From positions 1 through 53,187 of the forward strand of contig DAIDKS010000014.1 of the NCBI GenBank assembly GCA_027449885.1: a stretch of 53,187 bases of DNA. Direction: 5' to 3'. Shown in pieces: positions 7,559-14,983 of this stretch. The notes beneath the pieces are model-generated. The model was not told the origin of the DNA, did no database searches, and saw nothing but the letters and a program-made list of their open reading frames with translations. This DNA is from Acidimicrobiaceae bacterium (GTDB lineage: Bacteria; Actinomycetota; Acidimicrobiia; Acidimicrobiales; RAAP-2). The translations under genes and the position numbers were made by a program. How positions within the stretch are numbered: position 1 is the stretch's first letter; every line of letters starts with the position of its first letter.

Positions 7559-8503
7559 CTACAGCTCCCCGAGGAACTCCAGAACCGCGGCGAAGTAGTC
7601 GTCCTGGTCGTCGTACATCGCCATGTGGCTGCCCTCGGGGCAGGTGTGACTCCGCCCGGCGGGCAGGCGGGCGGCCATCATCTCGAGGAAGGCCGGGTCC
7701 ATCGTGTCGTGACGGGCTCCGATGACGAGGGTCGGCACCGTGATCGACGCGAGCTCCTCGGTCCGGTCCCACTCGACCAGTCGTCCCGACGCCCCGAGCT
7801 CACTGGGCCCCTGCATCAGGGAGTAGACGTGCTGGTTGGCGTTCGCGAAGGCGCGCTGGACGGGGTCGGGCCACTCGGTGACCGGACGACGAAGGACGTG
7901 GTGCACGTAGTGGATCTCGTGCAGGAGAGCCTCGTAGTCAGGATTCGTCACGTCGCCGGCGGCTTCCAGCTCCTGGACGCGGGCCAGCTTCTCGGGTTCC
8001 ATCACGGGCATGAGGACGCGACGGGCGTAGTCGTTGTAGGCGGGGATCGAGGACATCATGTTGGAGATGACGAGGCCCTTCAGGTTCTCCTGGTGGGCCA
8101 GGGCGTACTCGATGGCGAGCACGCCGCCCCAGGAGTGGCCCATCAGCACGAAGTTCGACGCGTCGAGCCCGAGGGCGCGACGCACCTGCTCGACCTCGTC
8201 GACGTAGCGATCGGCCGTCCAGAGGCGGTCGTCGTCGGGCTGGTCGGAGCGGTAGGTGCCGAGCTGGTCGTAGTAGTAGTACTCGATGCCCGCACCGGGG
8301 AAGAACGAGTCGACGCACTCCCAGTAGGTGGACGGGACGGCCGGCCCGCCGTGCAGGAGCAGGACCTTGAGGTCGGGGTTGTTCCCGACGCGCTTGGTCC
8401 AGACCGTGAACTCGCCGACGGGCGTGGTGACGGGGATGCGTCGGACACCCCCGCTCCACCGGTCGTCACGCCCCGCGCTGTCGAGATACGGGTGGATGGC
8501 CAC
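7559..8503 (-). CDS. Alpha/beta hydrolase, proline iminopeptidase-like (peptidase family S33)
   Basis: A 314-residue alpha/beta hydrolase. The oxyanion motif HGGPAVPSTYW follows residue 50 and the nucleophile elbow is GHSWGG with S124. The likely acid is the D of RHDTMDP and the histidine lies in EGSHMAMYDD near the C terminus. This spacing is that of the S33 prolyl aminopeptidase group, which releases N-terminal proline or hydrolyses similar small amides/esters; true substrate unknown. The GTG start is backed by a strong AAGGAGG 4 nt upstream, and a possible -10, TAGCCT, lies at 8528-8533 (minus strand). No signal peptide, so cytoplasmic. It is the first chromosomal gene after the tRNA scar. 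Confidence 0.85.
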   Translation of the reverse strand: MAIHPYLDSAGRDDRWSGGVRRIPVTTPVGEFTVWTKRVGNNPDLKVLLLHGGPAVPSTYWECVDSFFPGAGIEYYYYDQLGTYRSDQPDDDRLWTADRYVDEVEQVRRALGLDASNFVLMGHSWGGVLAIEYALAHQENLKGLVISNMMSSIPAYNDYARRVLMPVMEPEKLARVQELEAAGDVTNPDYEALLHEIHYVHHVLRRPVTEWPDPVQRAFANANQHVYSLMQGPSELGASGRLVEWDRTEELASITVPTLVIGARHDTMDPAFLEMMAARLPAGRSHTCPEGSHMAMYDDQDDYFAAVLEFLGEL

Positions 8504-8897
8504 GGATCCTCCTTCGGACGTTCCGGAAGGCTACCGACTGGGTACGGCACCCCCGACGCGTCCGCGCGGAACCCGACGATTCCCACCTCGACCGGGCCGA
8601 CGCCGACGAGTGGTCCCGGCTGGCCAGCGAGCGAGCCGGGCCGCGCCGCGAACCCCGGCCGAAGGGCGTACCGCGCCGGTGCAGCGCGTCGGCCCCCCTC
8701 CTCCGTCTCCACGCCCTCGGCGACGAGGGCCGCTCCCCGCTGAATCTCGATGCGGCACCGTCCCGCGACCGCGGCCGGTCGGGCCTCGTCTCGGTCGAGG
8801 TCCGCGATGAGCCCACGGTCGAGGCTCGTTTCGAAGCGCCTCGACCGGCGTGGACGAGGCGCGTCGGCACGACGGTCCGCGCCGGGGGTGCCCGCGC
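8504..8897. other. Intergenic region, no supported gene
   Basis: This 394-bp GC-rich stretch holds the leader and promoter of the minus-strand hydrolase at its left end and the -10 of the peptidase gene just past its right end. All three plus frames stay open for long distances, as expected at this GC content, but none has a start codon with a ribosome site or a recognisable domain. It could contain a decayed gene; I see no proof. Confidence 0.5.
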
Positions 8898-8903
8898 TAG
8901 CGT
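8898..8903 (+). promoter_or_regulatory. -10 box (TAGCGT), leaderless spacing
   Basis: TAGCGT lies exactly 6 nt before the GTG of the S51-like peptidase gene, which lacks a Shine-Dalgarno sequence, so the transcript probably begins at the start codon. Confidence 0.6.
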
Positions 8904-8909
8904 TCCCGG

Positions 8910-9605
8910 GTGGCCGGACTGCTCGCGCTCGTCGGATCGGGGGAGTACCTCGAGTCCATGCGCGACCTGGAGGCTCACCTCCTCGACGGCCACCCACCCC
9001 GCTACGTCCAGCTGGCGACGGCCGCCCACCCCGACGGCCCCGATCGGGTCGCCTACTGGCACGACCTCGGCCGCCAGCAGGCCGAACGCCTCGGGGTCGA
9101 GCAGGTCGTCGTCCCCGTCGGGACGCGCGAGGAGGCGACGGACCCCGCCAACGTCGCGCTGGTGCGGGGCGCGGGACTCGTCTATCTCTCGGGGGGAGAC
9201 CCGCACTACCTCGCCGCCACGCTGCGCGGGACGCCCCTCGCCGCCGCCATCTACGACGAGTGGCGGTCGGGCGCGTCGCTCGCCGGCTGCAGCGCCGGAG
9301 CCATGGCGATGACCTCGTGGATCCCCTCGCTGCGCCACCCCCGCCAGGGCGCGACCGAGGGCCTGGGGTGGCTACCCCACCTCCGGGTCATTCCCCACTT
9401 CGACTACTTCGAGCGCTACGTGCCCGACGCCGTGACCCGCTTCCTCGCCGGTCCCCCCGGCACGACCCTCCTGGGCATCGACGAGGAGACGGCCCTCGTC
9501 GGTGACGGCCACGCCTGGACGGTTTGGGGCCGCCAGCGGGCGTGGGTCATCACCGCCGCGGATCGCACCCCAGCCCCCGCCGGCACCACCCTCTCGACCC
9601 CCTGA
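8910..9605 (+). CDS. Peptidase S51-like protein (dipeptidase E/cyanophycinase superfamily)
   Basis: A 231-residue protein with the class I amidotransferase-like fold of S51 serine peptidases. The nucleophile motif is AGCSAGAMA with S128, preceded by LVYLSGGDPHYLAATL around 90-105, and VIPHFDYFERY follows. Relatives cleave N-terminal Asp dipeptides or cyanophycin; there is no cyanophycin synthetase gene nearby, so the substrate is open. There is no signal peptide. The GTG start is set by the -10 box 6 nt upstream. It is shorter than typical cyanophycinases (about 270 residues), closer to dipeptidase E length. Confidence 0.75.
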   Translation: MAGLLALVGSGEYLESMRDLEAHLLDGHPPRYVQLATAAHPDGPDRVAYWHDLGRQQAERLGVEQVVVPVGTREEATDPANVALVRGAGLVYLSGGDPHYLAATLRGTPLAAAIYDEWRSGASLAGCSAGAMAMTSWIPSLRHPRQGATEGLGWLPHLRVIPHFDYFERYVPDAVTRFLAGPPGTTLLGIDEETALVGDGHAWTVWGRQRAWVITAADRTPAPAGTTLSTP

Positions 9606-9613
9606 TCCATCGC

Positions 9614-11050
9614 CTACGGCCGCGCGGCCCGGTCGATCGCGGCGCTCACCGCGCTCTCCAGCACCGAGTTCTCGAGAGCGGCCGGCAGGGTCCGGCGCGC
9701 TTCGGCCCACGCCGCGTCGAGCGAGAATCCGTGGTGCCGGACGAGCCACGTGGCGGCCACCGCCGGCGTGCGCGTCTCGGCCCGCACGCAGTGCACGAAG
9801 ACGCGCCGGCCACTCGCCCGTAGACGGGCGAGCGCGTCGGCGGTGTCGGCGAGCACGCCGGCCGCGTCCCGATTCTGCGGACCGTCGAGGAGCCACACGA
9901 GCTCGTGATCGGGCGAGCGGCGATCCTCGCGCCCGACGCGGCAGAGCGAGACGAAGGCGTCCGCGTCGACCTGCGCCAGGGCGCCGACGTCGCCGAAGAT
10001 CACTCCCTCGTCGACGCGGGTGGTCGAACTCCACCCCGGCGGGGCGGCCGTCAACCGGTAGTGGTCGTCGAGGCTCGCGACGTCGGGCCACCCCGCGGCG
10101 TCGACCCCGCCCCGCGCCGCTCGAGCGGCGCGCGTCACGAGGTCGAACGAGTGGTAGCCGGGCCAGCCCCCGAGGCCGTGTCGCCAGGCGAAGGGCACGG
10201 CCGACACCCCGTACGCCGCGCCGAGGAGGGCGCCGGCGATCGCCGCCACCGTGTCGGTGTCGTCGCCGATCGCCACCGCGGCACGGAGTCCCGCGACGAG
10301 GTGGTCCGCGGCGTCCCTCGTCGACACGATCGCCGACCACGCCGCCTGCAGCGCGCTCACCACGAAGCCGTTGGGGTTGAAGGAGCCCGGGTCGCGACGC
10401 TCGGCGTCCTCGATCCACCGTCGCCATCGCTCGCGACGCGCGGGATCGATGAGCGACAGACCCACCGTCGGTCCCTCGATGCGACCGGTGGCGATGGCCC
10501 GATCGATCGCGAGGGTCCAGAGCACGCAGGCGTCCTGGGCGAGAGGGTGCGGGTGGGTGAGGGCCGAGACGCGTCGAGCGGCCGCCGCGAGGCTCTCCGG
10601 GTCGCCCCGGTGCGCGAGGGCGACGGGTCCCGTTCGCATGAGCGAGCCGTTCCCCGCGCGCTCCGGGTCGCTCTCGTGGACGGCGCGCGCCGCTCGTGCG
10701 AGATCGCTCGGCCCGCGCGCCGCGCTCAAGACGGACGCCGTCTGGTGCCCCACGTCACTCGGCCCGTCGCGCCACCAGCGCCAGAAGCCGGCCGCCACCG
10801 CGTCCCGGCTCTCGTCGCTCGTCAGGGTCCCGTGGTCGACGATCGCGTCGAGGACGGCGAGGGCCATCGCCGTGTCGTCGGTCCAGTGTCCCGCGACGTC
10901 GCCCGTGAGCCGCCCCGGCCGCATGACGACCTCGTCGGCCCGCACGGGGGGACCGAACTCGTAGCCGGCGCCGAGGGCGTCGCCCACGGCACTGGCGACC
11001 ACCGCGCCGATCGCGCGGTCCGCGGTGACGAACGATGACGAGGGGCTCAC
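9614..11050 (-). CDS. ADP-ribosylglycohydrolase fused to a dual-specificity-type phosphatase domain
   Basis: A 478-residue two-domain protein. The N-terminal ~320 residues are an ADP-ribosyl-glycohydrolase (DraG/ARH) domain: GDALGAGYEFG, the metal motif GHWTDDTAMAL (T57, D58, D59), RAGNGSLMRTGPVAL and AIGDDTDTVAAIAGALLGA. These enzymes remove ADP-ribose from proteins or other targets using Mg ions. The C-terminal ~150 residues resemble a tyrosine/dual-specificity phosphatase: FVHCVRAETRTPAVAA fits HCx5R, with C421 and R427, but the usual glycine of HCxxGxxR is absent. The fusion could reverse two modifications or act on phosphorylated ADP-ribose; that is inference. The stop lies 8 bp from that of the convergent S51-like gene. 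The GTG start has no clear ribosome site. Confidence 0.85.
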   Translation of the reverse strand: MSPSSSFVTADRAIGAVVASAVGDALGAGYEFGPPVRADEVVMRPGRLTGDVAGHWTDDTAMALAVLDAIVDHGTLTSDESRDAVAAGFWRWWRDGPSDVGHQTASVLSAARGPSDLARAARAVHESDPERAGNGSLMRTGPVALAHRGDPESLAAAARRVSALTHPHPLAQDACVLWTLAIDRAIATGRIEGPTVGLSLIDPARRERWRRWIEDAERRDPGSFNPNGFVVSALQAAWSAIVSTRDAADHLVAGLRAAVAIGDDTDTVAAIAGALLGAAYGVSAVPFAWRHGLGGWPGYHSFDLVTRAARAARGGVDAAGWPDVASLDDHYRLTAAPPGWSSTTRVDEGVIFGDVGALAQVDADAFVSLCRVGREDRRSPDHELVWLLDGPQNRDAAGVLADTADALARLRASGRRVFVHCVRAETRTPAVAATWLVRHHGFSLDAAWAEARRTLPAALENSVLESAVSAAIDRAARP

Positions 11051-11115
11051 GCTCCGTGATCATGGCACGGCCCGGTGACCGGCTCCGGCAGCCGTCGATC
11101 CCACGGCGCCACCCG

Positions 11116-11121
11116 TAGGGT
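11116..11121 (+). promoter_or_regulatory. -10 box (TAGGGT), leaderless spacing
   Basis: TAGGGT is followed by exactly 6 nt and then the GTG of the SDR-DUF2867 gene; no ribosome site lies between. Confidence 0.6.
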
Positions 11122-11127
11122 GAGGTC

Positions 11128-12609
11128 GTGACGTCCGATCGTCCCCCGACCCCGCGCGTCCTCGTCACCGGCGCGACCGGCTACGTCGGGGGTCGGCTGG
11201 TCCCCGCCCTGCTCCAGCGCGGCGCGCGCGTCCGCGTGCTCGCGCGAACTCCCGCGAAGCTCGCCCGGGCACCGTGGGCCGACCGCGTCGAGGTCGTCGC
11301 CGGCTCCCTCGAGGGCGACCTCACGGCCGCCTTCGACGGGGTCGACGTCGCCGTCTACCTCGTCCACTCGATCGGCGAGGGGGCCGAGTGGGCCCGACTC
11401 GAGGCGACCCACGCCGAGAACTTCGCCCGCGCCGCCGGGGCCGCGGGTACTCGCCGGATCGTCTACCTCGGGGGACTCGGTCGCGACGACGACGCGTTGA
11501 GCGCGCACCTCTCCAGCCGCCACCGCGTCGGCCAGATCCTCGCCGCGGGCGACGTCCCGACCATCGAGCTGCGCGCGGGTGTCGTCATCGGATCGGGCTC
11601 GGCGAGCTTCGAGATGCTCCGCTACCTCGTCGAGGTGCTGCCCGTCATGGTGACCCCGCGCTGGGTCACGACGCGCTGTCAGCCCATCGCCGTCTCCGAC
11701 GTGCTCGACCTGCTCGTCGGGGCCGCCCTCGATCCCGACGCCGAGCCGGGCGTCCTCGAGGTGGGTGGCCCCGACGTCGTGACCTACGCCGAGATGATGC
11801 AGCGCTACGCCGCGATCGCGGGTCTCGCGCCTCGGCGACTGATCCCGGTCCCGCTGCTCACCCCACGACTCTCCAGCCACTGGGTCGGGCTAGTGACCCC
11901 GGTGCCGGCGCCCCTCGCCAGCGAACTGGTCGAGTCGCTGATCAACGAGGTCGTGGTCGCCCCGGGCGAGGACCACGCGGCCGAGATCCTCGGGCGGCCC
12001 CTCGTCACCTTCGACGAGGCGGTGACGCGCGCCCTCGCCACGACCCGCGCGGGCGAGGCGCCGACGAGCTTCACGGACGCCGACTACTCCGTGTACTCCG
12101 CCCAGGCGACCGACCCCGACTGGGCCGGCGGGACGGTGCGGCGCGACGTGCGCTCGCGTCGCGTGGCGGCGAGCGCCGAGCGCACCTTCGCCGCCGTCAC
12201 CGGGCTCGGCGGGACGACGGGCTGGTACGCCGGGACGTGGCTCTGGCGGCTGCGGGGACTCCTCGACACCCTGGTCGGGGGGCCCGGGCTGCGACGAGGA
12301 CGTCCCGCGACCCTGCGCGTGGGCGACCCCCTCGACTTCTGGCGCGTCGAGGCGCTCGAGCCGGGTCGCACGTTGGTGCTGCGCGCCGAGATGCGCCTCC
12401 CGGGCGCCGCCTACCTGAGCTTCGAGGTGACCCCGATCGACGAGGGCTCGTGCGTCCTCACCCAGACGGCCCTCTTCTACCCGCGGGGGCTGTGGGGACG
12501 CCTCTACTGGTACGGCGTCGCCCCGTTTCACGTCTTCGTCTTCCCCGGCCTACTCGCGGGGCTCGCCCGGTCGGCCGAGGGGTCGGCTCGTCGTCCGACA
12601 CGCCGCTGA
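11128..12609 (+). CDS. NAD(P)-binding SDR protein with C-terminal DUF2867-type domain
   Basis: A 493-residue protein. Residues 8-300 form an atypical short-chain dehydrogenase: VLVTGATGYVGGRLVPALL is the glycine-rich dinucleotide loop near residue 12, followed by VAVYLVHSIGEG and RIVYLGGLG. The missing Tyr-x-x-x-Lys catalytic pair is usual for this NmrA-like, epimerase-like branch. The C-terminal ~170 residues match DUF2867 (GWYAGTWLWRLRGLLDTLVGGPGLRRGRP, LVLRAEMRLPGAAYLSFEV), a possible lipid- or ligand-binding fold. SDR-DUF2867 fusions are common in actinobacteria with unknown substrate. Leaderless start inferred from the -10 spacing. Confidence 0.8.
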   Translation: MTSDRPPTPRVLVTGATGYVGGRLVPALLQRGARVRVLARTPAKLARAPWADRVEVVAGSLEGDLTAAFDGVDVAVYLVHSIGEGAEWARLEATHAENFARAAGAAGTRRIVYLGGLGRDDDALSAHLSSRHRVGQILAAGDVPTIELRAGVVIGSGSASFEMLRYLVEVLPVMVTPRWVTTRCQPIAVSDVLDLLVGAALDPDAEPGVLEVGGPDVVTYAEMMQRYAAIAGLAPRRLIPVPLLTPRLSSHWVGLVTPVPAPLASELVESLINEVVVAPGEDHAAEILGRPLVTFDEAVTRALATTRAGEAPTSFTDADYSVYSAQATDPDWAGGTVRRDVRSRRVAASAERTFAAVTGLGGTTGWYAGTWLWRLRGLLDTLVGGPGLRRGRPATLRVGDPLDFWRVEALEPGRTLVLRAEMRLPGAAYLSFEVTPIDEGSCVLTQTALFYPRGLWGRLYWYGVAPFHVFVFPGLLAGLARSAEGSARRPTRR

Positions 12610-12620
12610 CGCGACGTCCG

Positions 12621-13295
12621 TCAGCTCGCGGGACCTCGACCGGCGGCCGCGGCGCGCCGGGCGGTCGTGGCCTCCACCATTCGCGTCAGCTGGCGCGCGT
12701 TCGGCGCTCGCCCCGGCAGCGGCGCCGGCGCGCCCGGCCGCAGGCTGTCGAGGAGGAGTGCCAGGTAGCGGCGCCACAGGGTGGCGTCGACCGCCGACGT
12801 GATGGTGATGACCTCGGCCAGCATGGCGACGATCATCGAGAGGTCCGGCCCCTCGACGTCCGGGCGGACCGCGCCCGCGGACTTCGCGCGCTCGAGCAGG
12901 GTCGCGATGACCGGCTTGAGGGCCCGGCGCGCCGCGAGGGCCTCCTCGCGCAGCCCGGGCACCCCGACGAGCAGGTCGCGCAGGCCCCGGTCCTCCGCCA
13001 TCCGCTGGCCGAGGCCCGCGAGCAGGTGGCCGAGCCCGGCCACCGGATCGGGATCGGCCGACGCCGCCGTCACGAGCTCGGCCATCTCGGCCTTGATGGC
13101 CCGGAACTGGTGCTCGAGGAGGGCCTGCTTGTTCGGGAACCGACGGTAGACGGTACCCACGCCGCAGCCGGCGACCCGCGCGATGTCCTCCATGCCGAAG
13201 TCCAAACCCTGATCACAGAGGACCTGGTGCGTGGCGTCGAGGATCCGCTGAAGGTTGGCCTCGGCGTCACGGCGCAGGGGGCGAGGCGACGTCAC
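12621..13295 (-). CDS. TetR-family transcriptional repressor
   Basis: A 224-residue regulator with an N-terminal TetR helix-turn-helix: ILDATHQVLCDQGLDFGMEDIARVAGCGVGTVYRRFPNKQALL at about 18-60. The C-terminal part is a variable ligand-binding domain. It is transcribed divergently from an MFS exporter across an inverted repeat, the standard arrangement for a repressor that senses the exported compound. The GTG is 6 nt after a TACCCT -10 box (13302-13307), so the repressor mRNA is probably leaderless. The operator lies just upstream of both promoters, so autoregulation is likely. Confidence 0.9.
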   Translation of the reverse strand: MTSPRPLRRDAEANLQRILDATHQVLCDQGLDFGMEDIARVAGCGVGTVYRRFPNKQALLEHQFRAIKAEMAELVTAASADPDPVAGLGHLLAGLGQRMAEDRGLRDLLVGVPGLREEALAARRALKPVIATLLERAKSAGAVRPDVEGPDLSMIVAMLAEVITITSAVDATLWRRYLALLLDSLRPGAPAPLPGRAPNARQLTRMVEATTARRAAAAGRGPAS

Positions 13296-13301
13296 GCATC
13301 C

Positions 13302-13346
13302 AGGGTAGCGGTAAGTGGAATGAACAGTTCCACTTCCCGCTAGGGT
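13302..13346. promoter_or_regulatory. Divergent promoters with TetR operator
   Basis: The operator is an inverted repeat with arms AAGTGGAA (13313-13320) and TTCCACTT (13328-13335) around 7 nt. The minus-strand -10 (TACCCT, 13302-13307) serves the TetR gene and the plus-strand -10 (TAGGGT, 13341-13346) serves the MFS gene. A bound repressor would cover the upstream regions of both. Confidence 0.75.
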
Positions 13347-13377
13347 GTCCGGGTCACTCGATGCGAAAGGACCGACC

Positions 13378-14907
13378 GTGACCCCTCACCAGGCCCACGA
13401 ACACCACCACGCGCGCCGGTGGGCGATCCTCGGATTCCTGGGCCTCGCCCAGCTGATGGTCGTGCTCGACGCCACGGTCGTCAACATCGCCATGCCGACG
13501 ATCCAGCACGCGCTGCACTTCTCGGACGCTCAGCGCCAGTGGATCGTGACGGCGTACTCCCTCGCCTTCGGCTCCCTCCTCTTCCTCGGCGGCCGCCTCG
13601 GCGACGTCCTCGGGCGCAAGGCGACGCTCATCGTCGGTCTGGTCGGCTTCGCCGTCGCGTCGGCCATCGGCGGAGCGTCCACCAGCTTCACGATGCTCGC
13701 CATCTCGCGCGCCGTGCAGGGCGCCTTCGGCGCCGTCCTCGCCCCGGCGGCCCTCGCCATGCTCACGACGATCTTCACCGACGCGAAGGAGCGGGCGACC
13801 GCGTTCTCCGTCTACGGAGCGATCGCCAGTTCCGGCGCGGCCCTCGGGCTGCTGCTGGGAGGAGTCCTGACCCAGTACTTCTCGTGGCGCTGGACCCTCT
13901 ACGTCAACCTCCTGTTCGCCGTGATCGCGCTCATCGGCACCTTCAGCCTCATGGTCCACATGCGTTCCGAGCACCACGGCGCCCTCGACGTGACGAGCAC
14001 CGTCCTCATCTCGACGGGACTCTTCGGCGTCGTCTACGGCCTCTCCAACGCGGCCAACTCGGCGACCAACGCCTTCTCGAGCCACACCTCGGTGCCGTCG
14101 CTCATCTCGAGCTTCTCCAGCGCCTCGACCCTGATCCCGCTCTTCGTCGGCCTCGCGCTGGTCGGGGCCTTCGTCGTGCGTCAGCGGCGCATGTCCCACC
14201 CCATGCTCCCGCTCGGCGTGGTGACCGACCGGACCCGGGGCGGGGCCTACCTCTCCATCTTCATCTCGGCGATCGGGATGTTCGCGGTCTTCCTCTTCCT
14301 CACCTACTACCTGCAGGGCATCCTCGGCTTCTCGCCGGTGAAGGCCGGGGTCGCCTTCCTGCCGATGCCGGCGACCATCGCCGTCGTGGCGATCGTCACG
14401 TCGACCCGCCTCCTGCCGAAGTTCGGCCCGCGGGTGCTGATGGCGCCGGGCATGGTCGTCGCCGCGGCGGGGATGTTCTACTTCACGCACCTCTCGGTGC
14501 ACGGCTCGTACCTGACCCACGTGCTGCCGGGACTCATCATCACGGCCGTGGGCATGGGCCTCATCTTCGCGCCGGCGATGAACGTGGCGACCTACCGCGT
14601 GAACCACAACGACGCCGGCGCCGCGTCGGCGACGGTGAACGTGGCCCAGCAGATCGGCGGCTCCATCGGCACGGCGCTGCTGAACACGATCGCGGTCTCC
14701 ACGACGGCGACGGCCATCGCCGGCGCCGGGGCCGCGGCGGCCACCAACCCGGCCGTCACGGCGGCGGCCCTGGTGAAGGGCTACACCACCACCTTCTGGT
14801 GGGCCCTGGTGATCTTCGCGGCCGGCGCGATCGTCGCGGCGACGGTGATCCCCGGTGGCCGGCTCGACGCGCCGCAGGGCGAGGCCGCCCCGGCGCTGGC
14901 CCACTGA
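13378..14907 (+). CDS. MFS drug exporter, DHA2 (EmrB/QacA) family, 14 TM segments
   Basis: A 509-residue membrane transporter. Key motifs are QLMVVLDATVVNIAMPTI (motif D1 in TM1, about residue 30) and GGRLGDVLGRK (motif A). Hydrophobic segments fit the 14-TM DHA2 layout of proton-driven multidrug exporters such as EmrB and QacA. An N-terminal His-rich stretch (HQAHEHHHARR) precedes TM1. I chose GTG 13378, with GAAAGGA upstream, over an in-frame GTG at 13345 that lies inside the -10 box and cannot be translated from this promoter. Control by the adjacent TetR protein is inferred from the operator. The exported compound is unknown. Confidence 0.88.
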   Translation: MTPHQAHEHHHARRWAILGFLGLAQLMVVLDATVVNIAMPTIQHALHFSDAQRQWIVTAYSLAFGSLLFLGGRLGDVLGRKATLIVGLVGFAVASAIGGASTSFTMLAISRAVQGAFGAVLAPAALAMLTTIFTDAKERATAFSVYGAIASSGAALGLLLGGVLTQYFSWRWTLYVNLLFAVIALIGTFSLMVHMRSEHHGALDVTSTVLISTGLFGVVYGLSNAANSATNAFSSHTSVPSLISSFSSASTLIPLFVGLALVGAFVVRQRRMSHPMLPLGVVTDRTRGGAYLSIFISAIGMFAVFLFLTYYLQGILGFSPVKAGVAFLPMPATIAVVAIVTSTRLLPKFGPRVLMAPGMVVAAAGMFYFTHLSVHGSYLTHVLPGLIITAVGMGLIFAPAMNVATYRVNHNDAGAASATVNVAQQIGGSIGTALLNTIAVSTTATAIAGAGAAAATNPAVTAAALVKGYTTTFWWALVIFAAGAIVAATVIPGGRLDAPQGEAAPALAH

Positions 14908-14947
14908 TGCCGAGCCGTCCCGGTGCGACGCGCCGGTACGTGGGGCG

Positions 14948-14953
14948 TAGGGT
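14948..14953 (+). promoter_or_regulatory. -10 box (TAGGGT)
   Basis: TAGGGT lies 30 nt before the GTG of the MBL-GGDEF gene; an AGGAGGAGG ribosome site sits in the short leader. Confidence 0.5.
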
Positions 14954-14983
14954 GGGCCGGTACCAGGAGGAGGCGATAGTTCG

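Noticed and set aside
7337..8743. 468-codon plus-strand ORF
   Set aside because: It runs antisense to the alpha/beta hydrolase and through the tRNA scar; high GC keeps the frame open.
13345..13377. Upstream GTG start for the first MFS gene
   Set aside because: The GTG lies inside the -10 box TAGGGT, so it would not be in the mRNA.
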